From: Diaporthe sp. PMI_573
Lineage: Eukaryota > Ascomycota > Sordariomycetes > Diaporthales > Diaporthaceae
Assembly (NCBI GenBank): GCA_021399435.1
Contig: JAJTUP010000083.1
Coordinates: forward strand, 1-64,000
Reading direction: 5' to 3'
Length of the DNA: 64,000 nucleotides
In this document: in pieces, positions 41,061-51,928 of the stretch
Position numbering within the stretch: the stretch's first letter is position 1
Layout: the number at the start of each line of letters is the position of its first letter
Program-made: the position numbers and the translations under genes
The notes under the pieces: model-generated
What the model was told of the DNA's origin: nothing
Databases searched by the model: none
The model's input: only the letters and a program-made list of their open reading frames with translations

Positions 41061-42470
41061 AGATCAAGTCAGCGGCTATGTCATTAACAAATGTTATGAG
41101 AGTTGCTATAACCTTCTTGCACTTGGCAACAATACAATCGTACTGTCCATTGGAACTCGGGCCCTAGCACTCGCTCCGCTGCTTTAGCGCGTTGTCGCCC
41201 GCCCCTGCAACGGAGTTTAATAGTGGTTGGGAGAGTTGGCGGATCTCAAGCTGCCTGCAAGCACGGATTGTAACTTTTTATATGTGGCGTGATCAATATC
41301 AGCCAGAATTTGGTTGCGTAATATGTGCGGATGGCAACCGATATTTCGAAACGGGCGTTCTTTTTGCGTGATATTGTACTCTTTGGGCAATCGACCATTA
41401 TTGAGAGACTTTGGGAAGGCGAGACAAGAAATAGGGGCTTTAACTACACCGACCAACCAAGGAGAAAGCGAATCCAAGTCCATCATAGCGAAATGAGAGC
41501 AACTGATACAGAGTATACTTTAGAAACGAAGGTACAAAATTCTAGAGATTCATCTGTCAAGGGCCTATTTATTATATTCTACTATGTATTGTGTAATAAG
41601 CTATTGTGCTGGGGCTGAATTAGAATTAAGGTAACTATTAGAATTTTAATCAGATCGGAAGCACGCTTTAGCCCCAAGCTGCGCAGGATTAATCAAAAGT
41701 ACGCCTACAAATTTTGAGATGATCCTTAAAAATGCTGCGTTTGGAATCAAATTGGGTAAGTATTTCTTTAAAGGTGGGAGACTAGAAAAAGTAGTGCGCT
41801 AGGGAAGGCAGACGCTGGGGTAGAACGTGAGACAAAGCGACTGTTGATGAAATCCTTCAGCGAGCACCTTTTAGTTCCGAGGATGTATTTGTTGGTCCAA
41901 GCCTACTTAGTGTGTTTTCCTAATTAAAGAATCCTTATCCACAAAGGTAATAATACAGAAACTCGACAATGCAGACTTGATATTATTGGATGGTGAGATA
42001 GCCCTCATATTCTAATCTGGTATTCTGGAAACTGATTCCTAGTCCTCAAGTGAATATGAATTCAAAATCTGGATTTCTCGGCTCGTCGCTGGCGAGCATA
42101 CACAGGCCTCAGAGGGCTGCGCGATTGTTTCAGAGGCAGCCGAGCAACCGCCGGTACCTGGGTAACGGGAGTCTGATAGAGACGTATTCATGTACATTTT
42201 CCTGTTTGCTCACCAACATATCCAGTATGCCATTCTTTTAGAATGGTCTTTCATCCCGTACGATGTCAAATCCCTCAGTATGCCATTCTTTTAGTGCCAT
42301 TCTTTTAGAATGGTCTTAGTGCCATTCTTTAGAATGGTTCAAGGTCCCGTAATTCTTCGAAAACTCCAAAACTCCGGAACTAGGAATTTGCACTAAAAAA
42401 AATAAAATATTCCTTGGGCTATGAGAACAGTACCGAAAAATAGCATGAATTCTGCGGTTTTAATGGTTAT
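41061..42470. other. AT-rich intergenic region
   Basis: No convincing gene. A minus frame of 89 codons (41486-41217) has a plausible peptide (PHILRNQILADIDHATYKKL) but no family. Small palindromic repeats near the right end are listed separately. Confidence 0.45.
42230..42337. repeat. Cluster of CCATTCTTTTAGAATGG palindromes
   Basis: Full 17-bp palindromes at 42230-42246 and 42297-42313, a 16-bp version with one T fewer at 42322-42337, and a half copy at 42283-42293. The word CAGTATGCCATTC precedes the first and the half copy. Origin unknown. Confidence 0.85.
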
Positions 42471-42496
42471 TGTCAGATGTGACGGGTGCTTTGGGT
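42471..42496 (+). repeat. Copia A LTR, left part of split copy
   Basis: TGTCAGATGTGACGGGTGCT begins the same LTR as at 52256. It is interrupted after TTGGGT by copia B and resumes at 47529. The last five bases (TGGGT, 42492-42496) are the copia B target site. Confidence 0.9.
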
Positions 42497-42805
42497 TGTT
42501 GGAAGTTTTGCAGGTTCCCCTCAACTGCAGGGATGACAGGGCTGTAAAACAGGGCGATGAGGCCACCAAAGGTGGCCATGCATTGGGCTAAATTGTAGGC
42601 GAACACAGGGCACAACACAAGGCTAAACGCAAGGCAGATTAGTGCGGCAGAGCCGCACAAAGACGTCCTGCACATAGCTATATGATGAAGCTGCTTTTCA
42701 TGTATTATTGAGAACAAGCTACATACATGCAACATCGCTTTTGGAAGAATTGACAATCTTCATCATTGCACCCAACAAACCTGTTTCCTGTGCTATCTCA
42801 CAACA
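42497..42805 (+). repeat. Copia B 5' LTR (309 bp)
   Basis: TG...CA-bounded. Same as the 3' LTR except for one base fewer in AAAA, in TTTT of GCTTTTGG, and in GACAATC against GACACATC. Confidence 0.95.
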
Positions 42806-42822
42806 GGTTATGAGCCCGGCTG
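42806..42822 (+). other. Copia B primer-binding site
   Basis: GGTTATGAGCCCGGCTG follows the LTR directly. Its complement contains GGGCTCATAACC, which matches the anticodon arm of initiator tRNA-Met (anticodon CAT). Priming by a half-tRNA is the known habit of copia-type elements; assignment here is by that resemblance. Confidence 0.65.
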
Positions 42823-42890
42823 CCATAACTGACACCGGGTTTCTCCTCTGAATCACAAACCAAAACCAAACACATCCTCATCTCTACAAG

Positions 42891-44210
42891 ATGCCTCCAC
42901 GAAGATCGCAGCGCAATGCACAGCGCGAGTCCCCTGATCCTGTCCCTGACCCTGGTCCTGGGCATGACAATTTCAACAACCACACCGAGAGAAGCACTCT
43001 CTACCTCCCTAAAGAGCTCAGGCTTGAAGGGCCTTCCAACTGGGAACAGTACTCGCCGGCACAGACAGCCATTCTCAGAATCAACGGCCTTTACGATGCA
43101 GTCTTTGGCGACTATCCTCCCGAGGGTCAGCAAACTGAGGAGCAAATAATCAAAGCAGCAAAAGCACAAATCTCCATCAGAGCCAACTGTACTGGCGAGG
43201 CCCTCAGTCAACTCATCGGACTGACGAACCCACGAGACATGTACAATGCTCTACAGGCCTTCTGCATCGGCACAGGCCCTGTCCTTCTTCAAACGACCCT
43301 ATACCAGTTCATTCGCGTTAAAACCGCTTCCTACGAGACGATTCCTCAGTTCAACGTCGACTTCGAACGCCTTGTCAAGCTTCTCATTGAACAAAAGGAG
43401 CCCATCTCTGATACGCTCAAGAAGGTGGTCTATATGGCTGCCTGCGAGAACGAGTACCCTGAATGGACCGCAAGACAGAGGGCTCTCCTTCGCTCTCAAC
43501 ACCCTCCATCGCTTCGATCGATGCAGCAAGACCTCATCGACGAAAATCGTGGTTCTGACGATAAGAATACATCTCCTTCATCGCATTGGGTCCACGGCAA
43601 GAAGACTGGCAAGAAGGACTCCAACAAGAAGAACCGAGAGAACAAGAACAAGGACTCCAAAGGTTCCAAGTCAACACAACGGGAGACCACCCACAAGATC
43701 AACAAACATAAAGACCACACCTGTTCCAACTGCAAGAAGAAAGGCCATCATGAAGACAACTGTTGGCTTGCTCACAAGGACAAGAGACCTGACTGGGCTG
43801 TCAAGCTGGCCAAAGAACTCGCTGAACACGACGCCAAGAACAAGGAGACAAACCACAGGATTGTCGAGAAGGCGTTCATGATCTTTGACGAGGAGTCCCC
43901 TGATGAATCAGGCTTCGTCACAGAGACTTGCCAGGCTTCCCTAGAGCATCTTCGCTCCTTGGTAAAATGGCTTTTCGATACAGGCTCTACAGTTCATATC
44001 TGTAACGATCGAAGTCTCTTCATAGATCTCAAACCGGCGGGCAGAACAGTCCTAATAACAGGCGGTGGAAAGGTCTACCCATCTGGCAGAGGAACTGTCA
44101 GAAAGACATTTATCAACAAGAATGGAGAGGAGGGCATCGTTGTTCTGAAGGGACACTCTCTTCATTCCCGAGTTTCCAGTCAACATCATGTCTGGACTAA
44201 GGCTCTATAA
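42891..44210 (+). CDS. Copia B gag and protease
   Basis: 439 codons, open. Residues 1-270 are gag: MPPRRSQRNAQR start, a helical capsid region (LYLPKELRLEGPSNWEQYS) and a basic linker (KKTGKKDSNKKNRENKNK). A canonical zinc knuckle CSNCKKKGHHEDNC (C-x2-C-x4-H-x4-C) is at about 280-294. The aspartic protease begins at about 363 with LFDTGSTVHICND, active-site DTG intact. The frame ends soon after, in the region leading to integrase, because of a frameshift near 44160-44210. Confidence 0.9.
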   Translation: MPPRRSQRNAQRESPDPVPDPGPGHDNFNNHTERSTLYLPKELRLEGPSNWEQYSPAQTAILRINGLYDAVFGDYPPEGQQTEEQIIKAAKAQISIRANCTGEALSQLIGLTNPRDMYNALQAFCIGTGPVLLQTTLYQFIRVKTASYETIPQFNVDFERLVKLLIEQKEPISDTLKKVVYMAACENEYPEWTARQRALLRSQHPPSLRSMQQDLIDENRGSDDKNTSPSSHWVHGKKTGKKDSNKKNRENKNKDSKGSKSTQRETTHKINKHKDHTCSNCKKKGHHEDNCWLAHKDKRPDWAVKLAKELAEHDAKNKETNHRIVEKAFMIFDEESPDESGFVTETCQASLEHLRSLVKWLFDTGSTVHICNDRSLFIDLKPAGRTVLITGGGKVYPSGRGTVRKTFINKNGEEGIVVLKGHSLHSRVSSQHHVWTKAL

Positions 44211-45633
44211 GAACGACGGCTGGTTGACGGCAAAGACCTCTACGAATCAACAGGAGATCTCTTTGGCAACTCTACATTGGAGATGACGGTCTCTATATCA
44301 ACACCGAAGAGACCGAAGCCGCAACCTATAACATCTGCCACGCCACAAAGCCTCAGGACTCTGAGCCCACAGACCATTGCCTTGATATTGATCTTTGGCA
44401 TCGGAGATTGGGCACGTCAACTCGTATCAAGTTTCACAGACTGCCAAGATGACGACTGGTATGTATTGCAAGAACGGCATAGCCATGACAGGCTAGGCTA
44501 TTGTATTTCCTGCGATATCACAAATCCATTAGATGGTCCCCCCGCAATAGACGGAGAAGAGCCAAGAAAGCTGGACATCTCATGTTGACACCTTCAAGAT
44601 CAACCCTCTAGGTATCAACAACCAACAATGGGGACTCATCGCCACTGACGACAAACATCGGATGAGATGGGCGTACACCTTTGCTAGGAAAGGTATGGCT
44701 TCTGAAATGCTGAGCCAACTCATCTCAATGCTCTGGACACATTACAAAATACGAGTCCACACCGTACAAATGGACGGAGGTTCTGAGCTGTATGGGGCCT
44801 CTGTCAAACATCTCGAGTCAAGGCACGGCGTAAAGATCATCAAAACAACTCCCCATACCCCAGAGTTCAATGGAGTTGCGGAGAGGTCTAAACCGCATTA
44901 TCTTCGACAAAACCAGGGCAACCATGAGTCGGAACAGATTCCTATGGAACTTTGGCCTCTAGTTTTAGAAGAAATGGTGCGAAAGACAAATATCACCGCC
45001 ACCAGAGCTGTTGACGGACTCACACCTCTAGAGAGCTTTCTCAACGAGGTATTCCCAGAGCAGGACAACAAGTCTGACCTGTCCGGGGAACGAATCTGTG
45101 GCTCAAAAGTCACAATTCACATTCCACAAGAACGTCGTCTAAGGTCACATAAGTTTGGCCCAAGAGGGGAGACTGGAATCTATCTATATATGAAGGTTCA
45201 CAGATATACACCTGTTGGGTGCCCTCTCGCAGAAAAGGACATCAACTGGTCCGCTCTGCACAAGTCACATTTTATGAAAAGGTTGAGGAAAGAGAACTCC
45301 TCACCACAACTGGTCATGATGTTGAGCCGGTCATCCGCAAGAACGGAGCTCCCATCCGGTCACCCGCCTGTTCAGGAGAGTACAGCACCTCCAGAATTCG
45401 TCCAACAGGTTGACGAAAGCGTCCAACAGGCTGACGCACTAATAGTTGAGCAAAATTGCCAACTAGAACAGGCAACAACATCATCAACAGTTCAGCTGCC
45501 CGATCTCCGGAAAGAGGAGATCACTGAGCCAAAGACCATTCTGAAGCGCTTCAAGGTCCATACAGGGAGCATTGGCTCAGAGCAATACACAGTGAGCTGC
45601 GCAGTCTTCTACAGAAGGGGACATGGCGCATGA
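44211..45633 (+). pseudogene. Copia B integrase, frameshifted
   Basis: The pre-integrase zinc domain is split over frames (a DLWHRRLGH word near 44391-44417 is in one frame; flanking words are in others). From 44662 the core is open: VQMDGGSELYG (second Asp), then KTTPHTPEFNGVAERS (Glu) and a long linker to 45633. The first catalytic Asp should lie in the disrupted 44420-44660 stretch. At least three frame changes and two in-frame stops are present, so integrase cannot be made from this copy as given. Confidence 0.8.
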
Positions 45634-47183
45634 TGGACCGTAACCAAGCTCACAACAGGCCACTTACTGTCAAGTGGGTATTCAAAGTCAAGCCAAACGA
45701 AGATGGCGGTCTTGAAAAGTTCAAGGCCAGACTGGTTGTCAGAGGGTTCGAACAACAACCCGGGTTTGACTACAACCAGACCTTCGCCTCCGTTGCTAAA
45801 TCGGCAACTTGGAGGATTCTTCTCAACATTGCTGCATGCCTGGACTGGGAGATAGAACAGATGGATGTATCAACGGCTTTCCTAGAAGGCGACCTCGAAG
45901 AGGATATCTACATAGATATGCCTGAAGGACTGCCGGAATACTTCGATCAACACCCCGAAGAACGTCCAGCAGACTTCTCAACAGAGCAGGTCTGTAAGCT
46001 GCTCAAGTCGCTTTACGGACTTAAACAGGCACCGCGGCAGTGGCAGAAGAAACTGAAACAGGCTTTGATGTCCCTTGGCTTCAGGCAAGCAACGTCTGAC
46101 ACGGCCATCTACTACAACCCGGCGACTTGTATTATAGTCGTCACTCATGTGGATGATTTCCTCATCTTGGGCAGCGAGAAGGAAGAAATCCAAGGGCTTA
46201 AAGCCCGCTTGGGAGAGATCTTCACAATGAATGATCTTGGCCCTGCGAAGCATTTTCTTGGTGTAAGAATCACTCGAGATAGAGACGCAAGGCTAATATA
46301 TCTCTCCCAGGATGCCTATTTCGCCAGAGTCCTGAAGAAACATCAGTTCAATGAAAGCCGGCCTGTCAACACACCTATGCAACGAAACGCCCTTTCCGAC
46401 CTTCAACCAAGAGACGAGACCGACTCTGCCTCCCAGAGCGAGCGAGAAGACTACAGCTCAAAGACCGGCTCTCTTATGTACGGCATGACGCAGACGAGAC
46501 CAGACCTTGCCTTCCTACTTTCCGTACTATCAAGATATATGGCAAACCCTTCTCCTACACACGCACAACTAGCCAAACGAGGTCTTCGATATCTCAAGAA
46601 AACTCAATACCACGGCCTTGTGCTCGGGGGCGTCAAGAAAGAGGCGGGTACACTCTGGAACATCGTGGGCTGGGCAGACTCAGACTTCAAAGGCGACAAG
46701 TCGACTGGAAGATCGACATTTGGTTGGTTAGTTCAGCTGGAAGGATCTACGGTTTCCTGGAGGTCCAAGAGGCACGAAACAGTGGCCCTTTCTACAACTC
46801 ACGCCGAGTACACAGCCCTTTCGCAATGCGCCAGGGAACTGGCTTGGATGAGAAACCTCTTTTCTGAACTAAACATTCCTTTCAACACTCCGATCATTCT
46901 CAAGGGCGACAACGAGGGCTCACTAAAGCTCTGCAAAAACCCAGAATATCACCAGCGAACGAAACACATTCCCCTCGAAGAACACCACATACGAGAGGAA
47001 GTTAATGCCGGAAACATTGACGTACAGTACGTCAACACTCATGATCAAGTAGCCGATGCTCTCACAAAACCACTAGATGTTGGCAGCCATGAGCGTTTCC
47101 TGGAAAGCCGTCAGAGTTTGTCCATGTCCAGTTCAAGATCAGGAGAACGGTCGTCTTCTTTGGGGCAACGAGGTTCACGATGA
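45630..47183 (+). CDS. Copia B reverse transcriptase and RNase H
   Basis: 517 codons, open, overlapping the previous frame by 4 bp. RT shows KWVFKVKPNEDG, KARLVVRGFEQQ, DVSTAFLEGDLEEDIY (first catalytic Asp), LYGLKQAPRQW and the VDDF active site (THVDDFLILG). RNase H shows GWADSDFKGD, STTHAEYTALSQ and the RTKHIPLEEHHIRE histidine region. Catalytic residues are all present. It would normally be part of one polyprotein with gag and integrase; the separate frame reflects upstream damage. Confidence 0.9.
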   Translation: MMDRNQAHNRPLTVKWVFKVKPNEDGGLEKFKARLVVRGFEQQPGFDYNQTFASVAKSATWRILLNIAACLDWEIEQMDVSTAFLEGDLEEDIYIDMPEGLPEYFDQHPEERPADFSTEQVCKLLKSLYGLKQAPRQWQKKLKQALMSLGFRQATSDTAIYYNPATCIIVVTHVDDFLILGSEKEEIQGLKARLGEIFTMNDLGPAKHFLGVRITRDRDARLIYLSQDAYFARVLKKHQFNESRPVNTPMQRNALSDLQPRDETDSASQSEREDYSSKTGSLMYGMTQTRPDLAFLLSVLSRYMANPSPTHAQLAKRGLRYLKKTQYHGLVLGGVKKEAGTLWNIVGWADSDFKGDKSTGRSTFGWLVQLEGSTVSWRSKRHETVALSTTHAEYTALSQCARELAWMRNLFSELNIPFNTPIILKGDNEGSLKLCKNPEYHQRTKHIPLEEHHIREEVNAGNIDVQYVNTHDQVADALTKPLDVGSHERFLESRQSLSMSSSRSGERSSSLGQRGSR

Positions 47184-47200
47184 TGTAGAACCCTGAAGTT

Positions 47201-47216
47201 GAGGAAAACGGGGGCG
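47201..47216 (+). other. Copia B polypurine tract
   Basis: GAGGAAAACGGGGGCG stands directly before the 3' LTR, the position of the plus-strand primer. Confidence 0.75.
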
Positions 47217-47528
47217 TGTTGGAAGTTTTGCAGGTTCCCCTCAACTGCAGGGATGACAGGGCTGTAAAAACAGGGCGATGAGGCCACCAAAGGTGGCCAT
47301 GCATTGGGCTAAATTGTAGGCGAACACAGGGCACAACACAAGGCTAAACGCAAGGCAGATTAGTGCGGCAGAGCCGCACAAAGACGTCCTGCACATAGCT
47401 ATATGATGAAGCTGCTTTTCATGTATTATTGAGAACAAGCTACATACATGCAACATCGCTTTTTGGAAGAATTGACACATCTTCATCATTGCACCCAACA
47501 AACCTGTTTCCTGTGCTATCTCACAACA
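47217..47528 (+). repeat. Copia B 3' LTR (312 bp)
   Basis: Identical to the 5' LTR apart from three one-base insertions, two of them in homopolymers (AAAAA, TTTTT). Confidence 0.95.
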
Positions 47529-47871
47529 TGGGTTAGGTGCCTGAGGCATCAATGGTTGAATCATGACAAAACCAGCCCCCTTACGGGTGGGGTCCCACCA
47601 AAAGAACAAGACAAGACATCATCATCAATACACACAGTGACCACCCCATCAATTGGACCCTAATTACACGTCCCATATACCTAAAAGGGTGATAATCTGA
47701 CAATTAAGAGTCTCAGTGCCTCAATTTAAGAGCAAAATGGCCGACAATATCAACACGAAGAACCTTAGCGCACTGCTATCGAAGCCCGAAGAATGGAATG
47801 ATTGGGACCACGAATTCCTTCTCCAAGCCGAATCCTACGGGCTCATAGAATCGGGGCCTTTGAGCTGTTAA
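47529..47871 (+). pseudogene. Copia A LTR remainder and truncated gag start
   Basis: 47529-47702 is the rest of the copia A LTR (GGTTAGGTGCCTGAGG to AATCTGACA). The same leader as in the minus-strand copy follows (ATTAAGAGTCTCAGTGCCTC) and ATG at 47737 starts gag: MADNINTKNLSALLSKP, EEWNDWDHEFLLQAESYG. After about 40 codons homology ends and TAA at 47869-47871 stops the frame, so most of this older element has been lost. Confidence 0.85.
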
Positions 47872-50073
47872 TGGGCCAGCTAAGCCGAGAGGTACTCTGG
47901 TAAATCCGATACAATTCTCGATCCTTATGTCCTAAGCATATCGGGTGCAGTCAATGAATCTCTGAGGTTATGGGCCAGGATTACGAGCGAATGCTTTCTG
48001 AGCGCTCGTCTGCCTTAGCCATGTTGAACCTAAGCTTAAATTGAGCAAATTTTTCTTTATGATGTGAATTGCTGTGCGTCTAGAAGAAACAATGGGTAGC
48101 ACTATGACCAGGACGTCCAACCCTTTATACACCATCGAATAATGTTTCCCATTAGTTTCAATGTGCTGGATGTATTTGTGTTCCCACGTAAAGAGGTACT
48201 TCGCAACGAGACGTATAACATCTAGCTCAAGTACTGTGACCATTTCGGTTGGTATCTTATATTACTTGCAATAAACCTTTGAAACTGTATAAGGTCCTGT
48301 ACTTTTCAGTCAAGATTACAAATGTGCTTTTAGCATAGACCTTGCCTGTAATGAACCGTATTCCTACACACGCTATTGTACTGTACAGTATGATGATATA
48401 CTGTAGGAGGAAAAGCCATACTGTGGAACGCAAAAATACACAATGAAATCTGTCGTGCTTCCAATATTAGTATAGATTATGATTCCACAGCAAGATGAAA
48501 AGCCGTCCGGTCTGTGTTGTCCGCTTTCTTGATGTCAAAAGATGCTTCCTTGAAGAAGAGCCTCAGTCTTTGGTGTCTGCCTTGATGCGCTTCGCCTCGG
48601 CTTCCTCTTCGCAGCCGTCCAACTATTTGGACTTGGGCAGTTTGCACCCGGACTTGGGTTTGGTATTTTGCTCGGTAATGCGCCGTTTATGCTCCGCTGC
48701 CGCCGCCGCCACCTCCTCTCTGACATCCTTCAGGTTGCCGCATCGTGCACTGCAGCGCGGGCGTGGGACGAAGCGGGACGTTCGTCGCTTTAGAGCACCT
48801 CATGCACGAGCTGGAAGCCGGCTTTTACTCATTATCGGCACCAATCTCTTCATTAAATAAAACTCTCAAGACCGCTAATTCATAGAATCAATTAGGACAA
48901 AGAAGTGTTCGATTTTCAACTCATCTCATTTTATAAAACTTTTAGACATGAGCCACTTCAATATAGTTACAAGGAAGAAAACGATAACGTTAAGCAACAA
49001 CGAGCGAGCTACTTTTCAGCTAACCACTTCAACTCATCTTTCTTACGCGTTATTTCACGCCACATCTTACAATGAGCAAAACAAAAGAAAGCGATATTTA
49101 GTTTGTCATTTAAGATATTAGATCCACCCTTACCCATAGAACTCCACAACAGAATACCCACCCTAATAACAAGAGATTAACTAAAGTAGAAGACGACGTT
49201 CTTGTTTAGTACGTACTTGACTGGGACTCTCGAGGATATTCTCTTGTCCTTAAGGATGTTGAAGTGTTGGAAGGCAGCACTTCGGGCCCGTCGGAGGCCC
49301 GGTGAAGGGCACCGTAGTATCGGCGAAAGGCACCGCAGCACCGCTGTAGTTTAATGCAAACGAGTGTCAATTTAGACTACTTTGAACAGCTCTGTAATGA
49401 CGGTGGTCCCCATAGGGGTAAAAATAGACTAATTCAAGTGCGGTAATGACTGTCCTTCCATCTTCTTCATGCGCCGACTGCTCGATTCAATCTCCTCGTT
49501 ATCCTGCCTTTGCTTTGCTGGTCTTTAGCCTCTCACACCTCCATGTGTTCGACTGCTCAGTTGAGCCTCCTCCGCGTTTTTGGCTTCTCTCTGACCTGGT
49601 CTTCATCCTCCCACGCCTCTGAATGAGTTCGCTTCTTGGAGGATTGAGCCCGACCGCTTTGTGCATTGACAGAGCCAGTGCCTAACTGTTCTCCACTATG
49701 GGCAGTCAAGAACGACAAAGTCACCTTGAATGATCGAGGGCACAAGGCTTGGCCCTGAGATCCAGCTAAGACTTCTCGGCGTTAAAAACATTCTGTTTTG
49801 ATAACAACATCGATGGCCTGCTTGCAGGGACCAGATAACAAAAGATGGCTTAGTCGCCTTGTTTTTCGGCGCCGAGATATATTTAGGACGACATCGCGTC
49901 CCTTATTGAGTTTTAGTTTTCTGCAGTAGCGACTAGTAGGTTTAGACAATCAACTTCGTTACGGGCAGCACGGCCTACAACGGCGGGGAGCCACAGACAT
50001 TTGAGTCCATCCCTAGAAGAATGTGGTGAGTTTCATCGGAGTGGGCTTCTAGCGGAGCCGCCGCGATAGGGTA
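47872..50073. other. Intergenic, no supported gene
   Basis: AT-rich in most of 47900-49250. On the minus strand around 48740-48540 the words DVREEVAAAAAEHKRRITEQ and EEEAEAKRIKADTKD, broken by a stop, resemble the charged C-terminal tails of pogo-type transposases but no catalytic motif is present, so it is not listed as a gene. A GC-rich patch lies at 49270-49350. Confidence 0.4.
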
Positions 50074-51926
50074 ACGTCCCCGGCCCGGCTTCCGCCCCCC
50101 CCCTGATTCCGCCCCCCCCCACATCCGCGTTCACGCGTGTACGCGTCTGCCCCCACCCTATATAAACTCAACCATATCTTTCCGAGAGAATTTTTTCTGG
50201 TCACCAAACTTCTTCCAAGCATCAACCTAGTCATCATGAAGCCCTATGGGGAAGCCGAGATCCATGACGCCCTTGTTGCGTGCAGGGATGGAATGCCCGT
50301 CAAGCAGGCTTGCAGGACCTGGCATATCCCCCGTTCCACACTTCGCGATCGCCTCGCCGGCGCGCAAAGTCAGCGCGTTCTCACGAACCTCAGAGGCCTC
50401 TTTCTGATGATCAGAGGATCGATTGGCCCTATTCCTTATCAACCAAAGCAGCTTGGGCCATGCGTTAACTCGCTGGGAAACGAGGGCTCTGGCAGCCCGA
50501 ATGGCCTCGTCGGGGAAGGAGGTCGCTCCTCTCGGAAGGAAGTGGCTGAGGGCCTTCCTCCTTCGTCACCCTATCCTCCAAAGCCGTAAGTACCAGCGCG
50601 TTGAGGCTAAACGGCTAAGGGCAGCTACCAAAAAGAACGTTGGGTCGTGGTTTGACTTCATGCAGTTGCCTATCGTGAAGGCAATTAAGCCGGCCAACCG
50701 ATGGAATGCCGACGAGGGCGGGCTGATGGAGGGCAAGTCGAGAAGGCGCTCACGATCGGCTATTCGGAAGGAAGCCAGCTTTCTTCAGAAGGACTTTAAT
50801 TCGAGAGCGTGGACCTCCTTCCTTGAGTGTATCTCCGCCACGGGCAAGTTCCTCGTCTCACTTGTTATTTTTAAGGGACCTCAGCATTTAGCAAGTAGTG
50901 GGTTTCCTATCGCCCTTGAAGATCACGAGGGCGTGGCAGTTTACGGCGACGAAGAAGGGGTGGATGGAGGAACCTATCGCTATCCACTGGCTTCGGAAGG
51001 TCTTCCTTCCTCAAACAGTACCAGAGGACCCATTAGAATGGCGCCTTCTCGTAATCAATGGCACCATACACATACAACGGTCGAGTTTATATGGGAATGC
51101 TTCTCGAATAAGGTGTATATCGTTTTTTTGCCCGCCCCATATTTTGTATATGCTGCAACCGCTCGATGTGGCGATCTTCGGCCCTCTAAAGCTCGCATTT
51201 AAGAAGCATCTCGATCACCAGGAAGGGCATGATTCGTCAACAGTCGTGGCAAAGAAACGGTTTCTTTATTGCTATCACAAGCTCGAATTGACACTTTAAC
51301 GGAAGCAAATATACGTTCTGGCTGGCGGGCGACTGGTCTCTGGCCAGTATCTAAGCATAAGACACTCGGAAGCCACTTTTATCGCCGATAATCGCGAGAA
51401 GGAAGCGAGATCGTTGGAATCTGGCGATACCAATAGCTCCAGCAGCCATTTCTGCACTAATAAGTGTTTTTGTCGGCCTCAAGGGACCATTTTTGCGACC
51501 CCTAAGCGATCTCAAGACCTAAGGGGTATGGTGGCTCGGTATGCCCGTCAGAAGAATCTCAGCCCCACATCACGACTCCTCTTCAGGAAAATCCTCAAAA
51601 GTTGGGACCAGATAGACGTCGATCTGACAATGTCCTCACAAAAAGCCCGAGAGTTGGAAGCCCAGATTAAAGCCAGTAGGGTAGTCCGAAGGAAGAAGGT
51701 TCAACTTGACCGAATGAACTTTTCGCCGATATCGAGGCCATTCGGAGGACTCAGATTGAAGCGGGGGTGGTATCAGAAGAAAGCGGACGCTTCAGAAGAG
51801 TCGGAAACACCATCGGAAGCGAGGTCAACTATCGTGGTGGCGGCGTCGTCGGCGACGAGGCGAAGGGGGCGGTCGTGAGGGAAGGGGGCGGAATCAGGGG
51901 GGGGGCGGAAGCCGGGCCGGGGACGT
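50074..51926 (+). mobile_element. pogo/Fot-like DNA transposon with 43-bp TIRs
   Basis: Perfect 43-bp inverted repeats at 50074-50116 and 51884-51926 begin ACGTCCCCGGCCCGGCTTCC and contain a run of nine C. TA flanks both ends (50072-50073, 51927-51928). The 1853-bp body carries a broken transposase gene in the plus direction. TIR identity shows that the element moved or was homogenised fairly recently, although its own gene is dead. Confidence 0.9.
50236..51876 (+). pseudogene. pogo/Fot transposase, multiply frameshifted
   Basis: ATG at 50236 starts an HTH-psq domain (EAEIHDALVACRDGMPVKQA, then IPRSTLRDRL). Frame changes follow near 50370 and 50420; the CENP-B-type HTH continues as ALFLINQSSLGHALTRWE and FLLRHPILQSRK. 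NADEGGLMEG marks the start of the DDE region (first Asp), and LQPLDVAIFGPLKLAFKKHL near 51150-51210 the usual C-terminal DDE motif, in yet another frame. The tail DVDLTMSSQKARELE is shared with the fragment at 22030. At least four frame changes exclude function. Confidence 0.85.
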
Positions 51927-51928
51927 TA

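Larger units (their letters stand above)
42497..47528 (+). mobile_element. Copia B: full-length Ty1/copia retrotransposon inside a copia A LTR
   Basis: LTRs 42497-42805 (309 bp) and 47217-47528 (312 bp) begin TGTTGGAAG and end TCACAACA; they differ only by three single-base insertions. The target-site duplication TGGGT flanks the element (42492-42496 and 47529-47533). A primer-binding site follows the 5' LTR, a polypurine tract precedes the 3' LTR, and gag, protease, integrase, reverse transcriptase and RNase H are in copia order. The integrase region is frameshifted, so this copy is probably defective or imperfectly sequenced. Confidence 0.95.

Noticed and set aside
48535..48860. Possible pogo transposase tail on the minus strand
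   Set aside because: Charged low-complexity sequence with a stop, no DDE motif and no terminal repeats; similarity is only compositional.
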